Assembly: GCA_950097015.1 (NCBI GenBank)
Contig: CATNEN010000030.1
Span: 479,501 to 543,500, forward strand
DNA: 64,000 nt
Reading direction: 5' to 3'
DNA from: Macrostomum hystrix
Taxonomy: Eukaryota; Platyhelminthes; Macrostomidae
Part shown: positions 1 to 11,945 of the stretch, piece after piece
Numbering within the stretch: position 1 is the first letter of the stretch
How the letters are laid out: the number at the start of each line of letters is the position of its first letter
Notes under the pieces: generated by a model
Databases searched by the model: none
Seen by the model: only the letters and a program-made list of their open reading frames with translations
Told to the model about the DNA's origin: nothing
Program-made: the position numbers and the translations under genes

Positions 1-1
1 A

Positions 2-1880
2 AAGACGGCTACGCTAAGCGCCACCCTGGCCTGCCCGGCATTCACCGACATGGCCTCGGAGGCGACGCCGATCATCCGGGTTGCTGTCGAATGCGTCAAT
101 CCGGCTGATCAGGGCCGCCTTTTGGCCGGCCTTCGACTGCTGGAGCGTCATGATCCCGGCGCCGAGGTGCTGCTCGAAGACTCCGGCGAAAACGTTGTGT
201 GCTCCAGCGGAGAAGTGCACCTGGCCAAGTGCTTGCAAGATTTAAAAGAGTGCTACGCCAAGGTGAGCAGTGTGTGGGGTAGGGGGTTTGTACTTTGGAA
301 TTCCTTTTTGAACCTTAATTAACTGACTGTTTCTCTTTCAGGTGGAATTCACCACATCACCAATTGTGGTGCCATTCCGCGAGACCCTGGCTACAGACGA
401 CGATTTGGCTGCAGCCGCCGCCGCGGCAACCAATGCCACCGATGATCCGGACGGCGATGCCGACGATGCCGACGAAGCGCCTCCAGAGGAGCTGCTCAGC
501 CAATTAGACATTGGCGAAGCTGGCAAAGACGATCCGGACATTCTGGAAGGCGCGGTTGGCCGTGGCCTTGTCTGCTGCCGTATGCAGGCTCGCGACCCAG
601 AACGTCACCTGGCTTTGACAGTGCGCGCCGTTCCGCTGCCGCCAGGTGCTGTTCGCCTTCTCGAACTGCACGCCGATGCGCTTCGCCGTCGCCCTGCTGG
701 CGCAGCGACGCCGAAGAGTGCCGTCGACTCGTCGCTTGACACCCTGCGAGACGGCCTTCGCAACGAACTGCTCACCGTTGATTCCTCATCAACAGCTTCC
801 ACTGGCAGCGCTGAGACCGTCTGCAACATTGCCGAATGCGCCGTCCTGGCTGCCGGACCCAGGCGCGATCCATCCAACCTGCTGCTGCTTAGTCCTTCTG
901 CCCGCCTGCCTGACGGCACGCTGCCAACGCCGCTCTTCTCATTGTTGCCCGGCGGTGGCGCTGACGGTTCTTCGACTGTCGCCGGATCGTCGACAGCTGG
1001 ATCTAACTCGCATCTTTTCCAGGCCTTGATCAACGGCTTCCAGTGGACTAGTCAGCAAGGTCCGCTGTGCCATGAGCCACTGCGCGGCGTCGCCTTTGTC
1101 CTGCTTGATGTCTGCGAGGTCGCTGCCTCCGACGATTCCATTCGCTACCCGGAGCTAACTGTCTCGGCTGGCCAGCTGATGAGCCACGCCAGCAAGACCT
1201 TCGGCAAGGCTTTCCTTTGCCACGCCAATCGGAGACTCATGCTGGCCGCTTATACTGTAGATGTGCAGTGCCGTAGCGAGGTTTGTCCTATTCTTTATGC
1301 ATTCGCCAAGGATGGGTTCGCCCACTGAATGACTGGTTTTGTGGTAGCATATGACCTGCTGAATGACTGGTTTTGCGGTAGCATATGACCTGCTGAATGA
1401 CTGGTTTTGCGGTAGCATTTGCAAAGGCCACTGAAAGACTATTGAATCATCATCTAACCCGAGGCTCAGTTCTCAGTATAAAAAACCCACTGACGCCCTC
1501 ATTTGCCTACCCATCAGGTGCTAGGCAAGGTGCACGCAGTACTGGCTAAGCATCAAGGCCGCATTGTGTCGGAGGATCTGCGCGAAGGCACCAATATGTT
1601 CGCCCTGCGCTGCCACATGCCAGTCATTGAAAGCTTCGGCCTGGCTGACGAGCTGCGGAAGCGGACTTCGGGCTTCGCCGGAGCCCAGCTGCGCTTCAGT
1701 CATTGGGCTCTGTGCGACTGGGATCCGCTGCTCCTGCCTAGAGAGGACGACGATCTGCATGACGAACGCATGCGGGTTGTCAACTACCTGATGGACGCCA
1801 GGAAGCGCAAGGGAATGACTGTTCGACAGCAGATCGTGCAGCACGCTGATAAGCAGCGAACCCGTAGCAGGAAGAAGTAG
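2..1880 (+). CDS. EFL1: Elongation factor-like GTPase 1, C-terminal part (5' truncated by window edge)
   Basis: Three exons read in one frame: 2-262, 342-1280 and 1518-1880 (stop TAG), giving 520 residues. Introns are 263-341 and 1281-1517, both GT-AG. The fragment covers the EF-2-like domains III to V: EATPIIRVAVE near the start, GEVHLAKCLQDLKECYAK, the domain IV block with GPLCHEPLRGVAF, and the C-terminal block with VLGKVHAVLAKHQGR and IRKRTSG-like LRKRTSGFAGAQL. These match EFL1/Ria1 better than EF-2. EFL1 is the cytoplasmic GTPase that works with SBDS to release eIF6 from pre-60S subunits. The GTP-binding domain lies upstream of the window. An acidic, Ala-rich and Ser/Thr-rich insertion (about nt 400-1010) sits inside domain IV, where EFL1 proteins usually vary. 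The family call is firm. Confidence 0.9.
1325..1422. repeat. 34-bp tandem repeat, about 2.9 copies, EFL1 intron 2
   Basis: The unit starts CTGAATGACTGGTTTTG and ends ATGACCTG. Three near-identical units begin at 1325, 1359 and 1393, and the last is incomplete. It occupies the 5' part of the 1281-1517 intron. Confidence 0.85.
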
Positions 1881-2019
1881 GTGGTAAATAGACTTGCATC
1901 TAGGGCTTGCGTGGCTTCGACTGTGTACTTGCCAGATCCTCATTGTGACATTGTGGTTAGAGCTTTGAAATTCTGATCGAGTTGTTGTTGTGAGTTCGAA
2001 TCTTAGGTTAGAGCACGGG

Positions 2020-2338
2020 GATCGGTGGCAGAGCGGTTAACGCGTTTGCCTCTCTCGCACCAAGGTTCCTAAGTTCGATTCCACGGCGAGGCCAAATTTA
2101 TTTGGGGCGCAGCCGCGTAGAGAAGGCTTGGGGGCTTGTCGTGCAATTTACGCCCTTGAAGGCCAACCTCCAAGGCACAGTGAAATTTACACCGCCTGAC
2201 GATGAGAAAGTCAGGGCAGATGTACACACCTGTGTGAGTGTATGCCTGCGTACAGTATCTGTGTGCGAGTGTGCTCAGGAGTCAGCGAAATGGGCAGAAT
2301 TGCCTCCTCGCTGGCTGCGGGTCTAGTGTCACCAAATG
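2020..2338 (+). mobile_element. tRNA-derived SINE, family A, copy 1
   Basis: The head resembles a tRNA: an A-box-like TGGCAGAGCGGTTAACG near 2028 and a B-box-like GTTCGATTCC at 2073-2082. A conserved body of about 240 bp follows, containing GGGGCGCAG, GAGAAGGCTTGGGGGCT, GATGAGAAAGTCAGGGCAG and CAGGAGTCAGC. The same arrangement recurs at 26951-27262 (+), 4088-4425 (-) and 20697-20968 (-), which establishes a dispersed family. A degenerate tRNA-like stretch (about 1945-2011, B-box-like GAGTTCGAATCT) lies immediately upstream and may be an older fossil. No target duplication was recognised. Confidence 0.8.
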
Positions 2339-2980
2339 ATGCGCCATTTATTTCTCTCTATCTATCAGTCTCTTCTATCATCTGTTATCCTTCAAAATCT
2401 TGAGGATTCAAACAGCCCCCCTGCACAGGTGAGGCATTTCAAGGCTCAGTTGAGTACACTAGCTGCTGTTGTCAATTCAGGTCTTTCATCATTCGATTAT
2501 GCCGCCTGACACCCATTTGTGTTATTTTATTCCATAGCTTTCTATATTTTTTAGTAATTTTTGGCTTCATATATCCAGGTTATGCTCGATTTAATTGCTT
2601 GAAGTGCAACTGCGCCAGTAGCTGAATACGGATGCCGATATTCTCATGCAGCTCTTCCTTATTATACTACGAGCGTGATTCAAAACTAGTTGAATTAATG
2701 AAGAATGCATTAGTCAGTTGGTTAAAATATTTTAATAATTAACTCCGTGACCACTTGGGTCCGAAATAAATTACTCACTTTTAGGTAAAAAATCTTTTTC
2801 CTTCCTTCTTTTTTATTCAGTAAATAAAAATCACTAGAGTTTATTGCAGTATTTAAAATAATTAGCACTGCCTTTGTTGCTTTACCTAAGGGTTGAGGTC
2901 GAAGATTCACTCTTATTAGAGACTGAAAGCTATTTCTGAAGATAGAAGTGGTAATTCTGAAGACAGAAATCTGATTTCTT
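2339..2980. other. Non-coding AT-rich spacer
   Basis: No convincing exon, RNA gene or repeat is seen between SINE copy A1 and the 28-bp array. Confidence 0.5.
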
Positions 2981-3352
2981 TAGGCAGAAATGGGAAATCT
3001 GTATTCTTTAGGCAGAAATGGGAAATCAGATTTCTTTAGGCAGAAATGGGAAATCAGATTTCTTTAGGCAGAAATGGGAAATCAGATTTCTTTAGGCAGA
3101 AATGGGAAATCTGATTTCTTTAGGCAGAAATGGGAAATCTGATTTCTTTAGGCAGAAATGGGAAATCAGATTTCTTTAGGCAGAAATGGGAAATCTGATT
3201 TCTTTAGGCAGAAATGGGAAATCTGATTTCTTTAGGCAGAAATGGGAAATCAGATTTCTTTAGGCAGAAATGGGAAATCAGATTTCTTTAGGCAGAAATG
3301 GGAAATCAGATTTCTTTAGGCAGAAATGGGAAATCAGATTTCTTTAAGCAAA
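2980..3352. repeat. 28-bp minisatellite, about 13 copies, upstream of VAMP
   Basis: The unit is TTTCTTTAGGCAGAAATGGG followed by AAATCAGA or AAATCTGA. The last base pairs alternate between CAGA and CTGA, giving two subtypes interspersed along the array. Each unit carries a polypyrimidine-AG stretch (TTTCTTTAGGCAG) that resembles a splice acceptor. It ends about 180 bp before the VAMP start codon. Confidence 0.9.
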
Positions 3353-3532
3353 TCCTTAAAAATAGGATTTTAAAGAGAAATGAGAATAGGCTTATCGACT
3401 GACTGAAGGGCATAGAAATCGGTCGTATAATCGAGGATTGTATAGGTGTTAAAGAACTAACATCTGAGTGTTTTTTTATTCCTTCAATTTTTTTCAGCGC
3501 ATTTTTACAAACTAAATTCTCAGCTCTAAAGA

Positions 3533-3913
3533 ATGAGTTCCTCCAGGTACAACTATGGCGGCGGCGGCGCCAGCGCCGGCGGCGTAGATTCCAACGCTCC
3601 GCAGCCGCAGCATCCGGACGACATTCGACTGCAGCAAATGCAACAGACTGTTGGCGAGGTCTCCGGCGTGATGCGCGACAACATGAATCGGATCATTGAA
3701 CGCGACGGCAACATCAACAAGCTGGTGGACCGCACGGAGGCTCTGCAGGAATCCGCTGTGCAGTACAGCCGCACTACAACCCGGGTACAGCGCAAGATGT
3801 GGTGGCAGAATACCAAGATGAAGATCATTCTTGGCGTTGTCATTACAGTTATTATCATCATAATCATTGTGAGTATTTTGGCTAGCGCCGGTGTGTTTAA
3901 TCAGAAGTCGTAA
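3533..3913 (+). CDS. VAMP: Synaptobrevin / VAMP-family R-SNARE
   Basis: A single coding exon of 126 aa. A variable Gly/Ser/Pro-rich N-terminus (1-28) is followed by the R-SNARE motif (about 31-91), with the zero-layer arginine at R57 in IIERDGN. A juxtamembrane RKMWWQNTKMK segment leads into one C-terminal transmembrane helix (about 97-118, rich in Ile and Val) and a short lumenal end. This is the architecture and length of neuronal or ubiquitous VAMPs. The protein anchors in vesicle membranes and pairs with syntaxin and SNAP-25-type Q-SNAREs to drive fusion. An acceptor-like TTTTCAG|CG ends at 3497, 36 nt before ATG, so a 5' UTR intron or spliced-leader addition is likely. No intron interrupts the coding part, which is unusual for VAMP genes. 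Confidence 0.93.
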   Translation: MSSSRYNYGGGGASAGGVDSNAPQPQHPDDIRLQQMQQTVGEVSGVMRDNMNRIIERDGNINKLVDRTEALQESAVQYSRTTTRVQRKMWWQNTKMKIILGVVITVIIIIIIVSILASAGVFNQKS

Positions 3914-4087
3914 ACTTCTCAAGAACTAGACAAATTTCATTTTCCCTTCTCTGATTTGGCAGTTAAATATTAGCGACTGTTCTTTTCATTTTAACACGAA
4001 GCGAAATTTAAGTAGTCAAGTAGTTAAAATTGGGTAATATACAGTAATACAGATTATACAGTACAATAATAATTATTATAATTGTAG

Positions 4088-4425
4088 GAGGGCTGCGGGC
4101 AATGGCACATCATTTGGTGACACTAGACCCGCAGCCAGCGATTCTGCCCATTTTGCTGACTCCTGAGCACACACGCACACAGATACTGTACGCAGGCACA
4201 CGCTCACACAGGTGTGTACATCTGCCCTGACTTTCTCATCGTCAGGCAGTATTCACTCACAGTGCCTTTGAGGTTGGCCCTCAAGGGCGTAAATTGCACG
4301 ACAAGCCCCCAAGCCTTCTCTCCGCCCCCTGCGCCCCCAATGTGGCCTCGCCACGAAATCGAACTCACGGACCTTGGTGGGTTTGCAAACGTATTAACCG
4401 CTCTGCGACTCACCCCCTTAGTACA
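4088..4425 (-). mobile_element. tRNA-derived SINE, family A, copy 2 (reverse)
   Basis: This is the reverse complement of the family A body. The tRNA-like head lies at the right (CGCAGAGCGGTTAATACG near 4412) and the conserved tail at the left (GACACTAGACCCGCAGCCAG on the plus strand). An AT-rich simple stretch with AATAATAATTATTATAATTG abuts the 3' end near 4065-4086 and looks like the element's tail. Confidence 0.8.
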
Positions 4426-4429
4426 GTAA

Positions 4430-5658
4430 TGAACTACTGAAGGTACTGTGTCCAACTAGGATTAATTAAAACTCGCGGGGATTTGAATAGCTAATCGCAT
4501 TTTTTTAATCTTAAGAATTTTTTAATTAAATGGTAGCTTAACATATTCCCTATTATTGGTTCTCCCTATAGTTATCTAAGGCTATCACAGCTATTAAAGG
4601 CTGAGTTATTTATGTTTGAATATGTGTCTCAATTCATTCCAGCTGTTTATCAGACTTTTAGTTTTAAAGCAATGTTTTTTAAAGCTTGTCTGCATGCTTC
4701 GTCTACGCCCAGGACAATTTTTTATTTCATATCGCTTTTCGCTTTTTGTGTGCTATTGTTATCTTCAGCCAAAAAGTACATTTTTAATTGACAAAATCTC
4801 TTATTTTTCTCTAATCAGCTCTCACTAGCTAGACATACATTCCTATTCAGAGTTTTTATCTGTCAATCATGCACTGACAATGTTTAGATTGTTGTTTTAA
4901 ACACGAAATTTAGTATTTTTATATAAAAGAGATTCACAAGGGTTGCAAGAGAGGGTAGATAATTGATTGATTGGCAGGTAGATCAATAAATTTAAAGATA
5001 AGTCTTTGCATTCAACACTTCTTAAATTTATTCATCTGTAGACTTACAAAAAATGGTTCAAAAGGGCATTGAAATATAAATTATATATTATATCATGTTT
5101 TCTTATATCTATAATACGGTGGGTAAGTATACGTTCCGTATTTCGTTAAGTTTTTGTAATTCCTTGCGATGCTTTTAGTGGTGCTTAACGTTTTATATTC
5201 CGTGTCTAAAATAATCAGCTGTATAACAAACAAACAGCCAATACTGACTGCTCACGAACAAACATGCAGTACTCGTATTGTATCCGTAGATAATAGATTG
5301 GCTTTAGTCAGGTTTGTGATGTAGCCATGCAAATGTTCTATCTGTAAAATCACTTTTTTAATGAATCGGCCTTATCGTTGGTTCTAATCATATGAAACCA
5401 ATGTCAAATTTCAATTAAGCAGATCTGACTAAATGCTTCCATTGTTATAAGAGCATTCATATATGTATAAAACATATTGACGGGCTTCCCAGTTTTCCGT
5501 TTTATAACTCTATTTATCCTTGATTTTTTCAACAATATTTATTCATATTTGAATGTAAATACATTTATGACCACTTTATTTCGAGTCGGCTTATTAAAAG
5601 TAGTATCAAATTCTGTTTATTTTACTTTAAATTGCTTCAAAACATTAGCTAGGCTAAA
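4430..5658. other. AT-rich intergenic spacer
   Basis: No exon, repeat array or RNA gene could be supported. Short open frames here have AT-rich codons unlike the GC-rich exons of neighbouring genes. Confidence 0.5.
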
Positions 5659-6671
5659 GTATGAGAATTAAAGTGCACGCACTTGAGTCTATTCTCATCA
5701 AATTGACAGTGCGTGCTATCCGTTCTCATAGAGTAAGCTTAGACTCGGTGTATATACTCCTAGACTGACTGTTTCTCTATTCAGTTTCTTGGCGTTTGAT
5801 GCTCCTACAACAATAACAATTGGCAAAAGCGAAATTTGAGAATTAAAGTGCTCGCACTTGAGTCTATTCTCATCAAATTGACAGTGCGTGCTATCCGTTC
5901 TCACAGATCAGACTCTCTGGTGTATATACTCCTAGACTGACTGTTTCTCTATTCAGTTTCTGGGCGTTTGATGCTCCTACAACAATAACAATTGGCAAAA
6001 GCGAAATTTGAGAATTAAAGTGCTCGCACTTAAGTCTATTCTCATTAAATTGACAGTGCGTGCTATCCGTTCTCACAGATCAGACTCTCTGGTGCATATA
6101 CTCCTAGACTGACTGTTTCTCTATTCAGTTTCTGGGCGTTTGATGCTCCTACAACAATAACAATTGGCAAAAGCGAAATTTGAGAATTAAAGTGCTCGCA
6201 CTTAAGTCTATTCTCATTAAATTGACAGTGCGTGCTATCCGTTCTCACAGATCAGACTCTCTGGTGCATATACTCCTAGACTGACTGTTTCTCTATTCAG
6301 TTTCTGGGCGTTTGATGCTCCTACAACAATAACAATTGGCAAAAGCGAAATTTGAGAATTAAAGTGCTCGCACTTAAGTCTATTCTCATTAAATTGACAG
6401 TGCGTGCTATCCGTTCTCACAGATCAGACTCTCTGGTGTATATACTCCTAGACTGACTGTTTCTCTATTCAGTTTCTGGGCGTTTGATGCTCCTACAACA
6501 ATAACAATTGGCAAAAGCGAAATTTGAGAATTAAAGTGCTCGCACTCGAGTCTATTCTCATCAAATTGACAGTGCGTGCTATCCGTTCTCATAGAATAAG
6601 CTAAGACTTGGTGTAGATACTCCTATGCTGACTGTTGAACTATTCAGTTTCTGGGCGTTTGATGCTCCTAC
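5659..6671. repeat. 172-bp tandem repeat, about 6 units, upstream of TIMELESS
   Basis: The unit begins TGAGAATTAAAGTGCTCGCA and includes CTCCTAGACTGACTGTTTCT and TTTCTGGGCGTTTGATGCTC. The middle units are spaced exactly 172 bp and nearly identical, while the first and last are more divergent. Each unit can form a nested stem-loop at its start: outer arms TGAGAAT and ATTCTCA, inner arms AAGTG and CACTT around CTCG. The last unit ends in CTCCTACAG at 6671, an acceptor-like junction 86 nt before the TIMELESS start codon. A related unit sits inside TIMELESS intron 1. Confidence 0.92.
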
Positions 6672-6757
6672 AGTGTGCTCAGCATAGAATTTGTGTCCCA
6701 AGCAGCGTCTCACGCAGTGCAGTGCCTTTTGATTTCCATTGCAGCCTGTCTGTTAGC

Positions 6758-9700
6758 ATGGCATCCTCGCAGTCCCAGCCCCGATCTGCAAAGCAGGCAC
6801 CGTCGCAGGCGGCCTCGGCACCAGCTCAGTCGTCCTCAGTTGAGCAGCGTTTCGTTGACTTGCACGCCATCTGCAATTCGCTCGGCTTCACCGACCACAC
6901 CGGCGAGTACATGCGCGAGCCAGATTCTGCGGAGTCACTGCGCGACATTCTAAGATGCCTGCGCCTTGAAGATGACACCTGCGATATGCGCCGAGAGTTG
7001 GCCAGACTGCGCCTGCTACAGCGCGACCTGGTGCCAATGCTAAAGCGCTACGCAGACGAGCCGGACGTCCTTGACCGAACCCTCCGCCTGATGGTGTGCC
7101 TGACCAAGCCGGCCCTGCTCTGCTTCCAGAACCAGCTGCCGGACCTGGCCCGCAGGCCGCACTACATCGCCCTGCTGGGCCACCTGGCCGACTACAAGCT
7201 GGCCTTCTGCGACGACGATCTTTTGCGCCGCTTCGCCCAGCAGATCGACCTCTTTGTCGATCGTCGTCAATCGGCCGCCACTGCCGACTACATCGGTGAC
7301 GAAGAGCGCGAAGGTCTGGAACGCGTATTAGTTGTGCTTCGCAATGTCCTCCACGCTGGCAGCGCAGATGCCGCCGTCAGCCGCGGCCAAGACGCTCGCG
7401 AGGATCCGCGGGTCTGTCAGGAGCGCCTGGCCCGCTGTATGCTGGACGCAGGTCTGCCGCGAGCTCTGGTCGGCTTAGCTGCCTGTCCGTCTGGCTGTCG
7501 GCACTACTCCATGCACCTGCTGGAGATTCTGCACCTGCTGCTGAGGCATCGCAATCCGGCCGCTCTGGCTGGCGGGACATCTGCCTCGGCCTCGGCTTCG
7601 GCTGCCCTCGAGCGCGCCGCTAAAGCTGAGGCCCGTTCAGAGACTAGATGCGACAATTATCGATACCTATCTACTAGACACGGCAGGTGAGAATATAATA
7701 ACTTATGTTTATTGAGGACTTGACACCTTAACTGCGATTTAAATCTGAGAATTAAAGTGCTCGCACTGGAGTCTTTTCTCATTAAATTGGCAGTGCGTGC
7801 TATCCGTTCTCATAGAATAAGCTAAGACTCGGTGTATATACTCCTAGACTGACTGTTGCTCTATTCAGTTTCTGGGCGTTTGATGCTCCTACAGTTAGAC
7901 AAACATAACATAATCGAAATTTGTCTTTAAACAATATATTTAACTACTTATTGTTCAGTTCACATAGCTGTAATTTGAGTTCCAGAATTAGCTAGTTCTC
8001 GCCAGTCCTCGGACTGAACAGTTGTACACAACCCTTCAAAACGCCGCGCAATAGCACATTGCACATCTGGCACAATCTCTATTATGCAGTAAAACAAACC
8101 TCTATTTAAATCCGGGCCTACACAGATTCGGAGGCACCTACCAATTAACGAGCGTCGCGGGTGTCGCTGGCCGGCCCGTAGTATTCCACCGGGACCTCAA
8201 TCAGCTGCGCGACTGGTCAGTTGATCAAGAGAAGACTCGCCGAAAGGTGCCCAAAAATCGAAGATTAGTTGTCGACGATCCGCGTTCGTCAGCCGGCGGC
8301 GGCGACTTTGAAGGCGGCGTGGCGCCAATTACGACATCGCGCGTTACCGAAGGCCTCCGCGACTTCTGCGAGGCCCTGCTGGCTCGAGCCTTCAATCCGT
8401 TGATGCGCCGCGCCAGGCAGCATCTGGACAGTCAGGCTAGCCAGATTGGCGACGAGACCTTCTACCTGTGGTCGGTGAAGTTTTTCTTCGCCTACGCTCG
8501 GCATCGACCTGGCGGCTCGCGCCGGCCGGCCCTACACCATCTGACTGCCGCATTCAACCTGGACGCGTTCAGCTTCGTTCATCGCCAGATTATGACCTGC
8601 GCTGAGAGCGCCAATTTAGAGCGCGGCGCCAATCAGGCGGTCTGGTCGCGCCGTCTGCTGCTTGCCCTTGGCGCCTACAATCAAATGTTTCACCTGCTGT
8701 CGGCTGCTGTGGCACTGCCATCAAATAACCGCACCGCCGCTGCCACCGGAGCTGCGTCAGCTGGCGTCGGTCTAGCTCCTGCCGACTATGAAAACGATCC
8801 CGACTGGCTAGCCCAGGTGGAGGAGTCGCGGGCGCTGGCTCGCGAGGTGCTCTACCTGCCGGATTATCGGGACACTTATCCCGAGCTGCTCCGCTGCATC
8901 CAGGAGCGCTGGGCCGGCCTGGAACTCTATAGGGAAGCGCTTGAGGGCGGCTTCGCTATGATGCGCCTGATGGAGCGCTGGGCGCGCGACGGTAATCTGG
9001 TGCAGCAGCGACGGAAGCGGCGCGCCAAAGCCAGACGCCGAAGACGCCAGCAGCAGCAGAAAATGAAGACGGCTGGCAAAAAGAAGGCCGAGTCGGCTCC
9101 GCTGACGGAGGAGCAGCGCGATGATCTCTGGTCGAGCTTCGGCGACGCGCTCAGCCAGCTTGTTGCTGCGCCGGCTGAAGGTGTCGAAGCTGAAGTGAAC
9201 GAAGCCGGCCTGCCGCGCCTGTTTGACCCGCTGGCTGAGGAGGCGGAGCAGGCGACGTCGGCCGCTGCCACTGTGCAGCGCCTGCTAATTGACGGCCGTC
9301 TAGCCGAAGCCATTGTCTGCGCCCGACGCTGCCGGTCGTTGTTTCCCGAGTGCGGTCATTTCGACATAGCTGACGATCTGCTGCTGCTGCGCGCTCTGCT
9401 TATGGACAACAACCTTAGCGCACTGGCCTCTGCGCAGCAGGGGCGTCAGGATGACGAACCGGCCGGAGATGACGAAGATGGCGTGCCGCCAAACGAAGAG
9501 CTCCTCGAAGCTCAAGGTCTTGTCGACGACGATGACGTGGAGTTCGAGGAGAGCCGCTTCGACAGCAACGAGTACCTGCTGCGCTTCTGCCATCCGGCCA
9601 CAGTGCAGGCCCTGACCCGCGTGCTGGGCAATTATCGCTGCAACTCGCCTGGGGTCAACTGCAGCTCTGTCCGCCTTGCGCACAAGATGATCACCGAAGC

Positions 9701-11432
9701 TGGCGCCGGCCCGATGTTCTACCAATTGCGCACCTTTCGCGTCCTGCAGACCATTCTACGCGATCCCGACTGTCCGGACAAGGAGCTGCCCCGTCTATGT
9801 CGTCATCTTGTCGGCCAGTTCGTGGCTGCAATCAAACGCAATCCGACTGTCTTTGTTGAGCCGCTGTTCCTCAAGTCGCTTCCTGAAGCCCGCGACATTG
9901 CCGACAACTACGCTGCAGCCATTGATCCCAAAGGTGCGGCGGCGGCCCGTCGGCTGGGCGACAAGGCCCGCTGGACCGAGAACCTTGACGCCGAGCTGCG
10001 CTGCCTCTATGACCTAGCAGTTCAACGCGAGGACGTCAAAGACATTGTGCAATTCGTCCAATCGGAGCTGAGCGACCGCGGTCGCAGCCGGCGCCGGGTG
10101 ATGCGGCGCATGGTGCAGCTCGGCCTCGGCGCCAAAGCGGCCGACTTTCGCAAAAAGCCAGCCAAGGCTGCCAGGCGTAGCAAGCCGTCCGAGCCGCGCT
10201 CATCGAAACCTCGACAGCGTAGGGATAAGAAAAAGAAGACCAGCTCGGGGGAGGCGTCCAGCGAAGACGAGCAGCAAGAGGCGGAGAGGGTGGAAGGATT
10301 TGCGCCATCGTCCGCCGCCGCCTCCGCTCCGGCTCCACCGGCGCCGCGCCTCGACGAAGCCAAACTGGCCGAGCGCCTGTTGCACGCGCGCCGGCTTGTA
10401 AACGACAAACCCGGCGTGGCCGCCTGCTTGGCCTGGCTGGCTGACCAGCTGGCCGACTGCGTGCGCGATCGGGTTGCCGGCGACAGCGACGAGATCGTCC
10501 TGCTGTGCCTAGACCCGGCAGCCGATGCCGCTCTGGAGGAGCCTATCTGCGCCGGGCTGCTGCTGAGCGCCGGCCTGCAGCCGCCAGCGGTCGACGCCGC
10601 CAGTCGGTTCTGGCGAGTCCCAGCCGACGCCGGCGTCGACAAGCTGCGCCGGACCATGGAACTTCTGGCGGCGCCAAACGCCGATCTGGAAGCTCTGGTG
10701 CTGGCCAACTTTGGCCGGCCGGAGTTCTCCGACAGCGACGAATGCGACGAGGATGCTGACAAACACGCCAATCTTGATGACGAAGACGACGATGAAGGTG
10801 ACGAAGACATCCAGACGGTGCTGCGTCAGTTTGCCAGCAGTAAAAAGAGTGGTAATTGCGCGCCAGACGAGTTCAGCGTAGCTCACGAAGACCTGCCTGG
10901 ACTGCGAACCAGCCTAGCCGATTTTCGTCGACAGCGTCAGCAGCAGCTGCTGCGTCTGCCGCCATCGCGTCGCGAGGATCCGCTGGCTTTCGACGGTCTG
11001 TGCTCGCCTACGAGAACAGACAAGCCGCTAGTGAGAGCACGCAACGAGCTGGACGCCTACATTCTGCCGGCTGGGCGTCTAGGCGGAGCCCCCGTTGTGG
11101 AAGAGGACACCTCATCCTCCTTACCTGCCGCAGCTCCCGCGGAAACCGCCGATCCTTCAGCCAATAAAGAAAATGTTGACGTTGATGCTGTTTGCTCCTC
11201 AAAGCGGAGCGCTAAACGACCTCGACTGGCCTCTTCATCTTCGTCGGCGTCTTCGAGTTCTTCGCCAAGTTCATCATCGTCCTCCGACGGCGACGGAAGC
11301 TCCAGCGAAGACAACGATGGCACAGCCGCTGTTAGGAAGTCCGCGGATCATCCTTCCACTTCGCCATCGACGAACGCCGCCCGAGTCGGTCAGAAGCGTC
11401 AGAGGCTCGCCGTGCTGAGCGATTCTGAGTAG
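6758..11432 (+). CDS. TIMELESS: TIMELESS / TIMEOUT replication fork protection protein
   Basis: Two exons, 6758-7686 and 8126-11432, joined as AG|A (phase 2) across a GT-AG intron to give 1411 aa. The start ATG begins MASSQSQ. The N-terminal TIMELESS domain begins near residue 28 (LHAICNSLGF, YMREPDSAESLRDILRCL, LMVCLTKPALLCF) and continues over the splice into HGRFGGTYQL and VVFHRDL. A basic patch (about 604-628), a helical repeat region, a SANT-like helix set (about 938-979, RRRVMRRMVQLGLG) and the C-terminal PARP-binding-like block (about 1119-1146, GLQPP...RFWRVPADAG) follow. The tail is acidic and Ser-rich. The order matches vertebrate TIMELESS, the partner of TIPIN in fork stabilisation, rather than insect circadian TIM. 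It has one intron only and is longer than the human protein (about 1208 aa). Confidence 0.93.
7746..7893. repeat. Single divergent copy of the 172-bp repeat in TIMELESS intron 1
   Basis: It starts TGAGAATTAAAGTGCTCGCA and ends GATGCTCCTACAG, collinear with the upstream array. It carries the CATAGAATAAGCTAAGACT variant of the outermost units rather than the CACAGATCAGACT variant of the middle units. Confidence 0.9.
7993..8093 (+). mobile_element. SINE family B, 3' fragment (degenerate)
   Basis: The stretch CCAGTCCTCGGACTGAACAG, then GTACACAACCCTTCAAAACG and GCACATCTGGCAC, is collinear with the 3' half of the complete family B copy at 57963-58273. It has several substitutions, an internal deletion, and no tRNA head. 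Confidence 0.65.
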
Positions 11433-11945
11433 AATTTTCTGTCGTTCTCGGCATCTCCTAGGATCTAATCTTCTAACAAATCTCTGGCCTCCCTATTGTC
11501 TCAATAAGCTTCCGAAAGTACTTTGTCCTAACAGTGCTGCTCATATACAATTGTACGAGTAATTCTCATAATTATTCTATCTACACTGACTAATTTTAGT
11601 CCAGCTAAGGCGTTTTTTCGATTGCCTTGCGTTTACTTAAGTATATTGGTGCTAAGGAATTATCCATTGATAATTGCTATTGTATCTATGGACTGAATTA
11701 TACTGGGTGAAACCCAGGAATTGTATTTTTTACATTGCCTGTTGTCTTAAAATGCATTTTTGTTGGTCGCATTTGCTTCAACTTAATCATATAATTCATA
11801 TTCGTATTCATATTTTTGTACTGGTATAATGACTTGGCTGTCTTAATTGTACTTGCAAGTGTCTCTTTCTGTGCATTTCTTACAAAATTTATTTGTGTTG
11901 TTTTTGCAATATTCTCGACCTTTGTGTTTCCCTTTAAATTTGAAT
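11433..11945. other. TIMELESS 3' flank
   Basis: AT-rich, no exon or repeat recognised. It probably holds the TIMELESS 3' UTR, but no canonical AATAAA close to the stop was found. Confidence 0.4.

Noticed and set aside
5716-6592. Five repeated minus-strand frames of about 61 residues (MRTDSTHCQF...)
   Set aside because: One per 172-bp unit. The unit is not divisible by three, so the frames are separate short artefacts.
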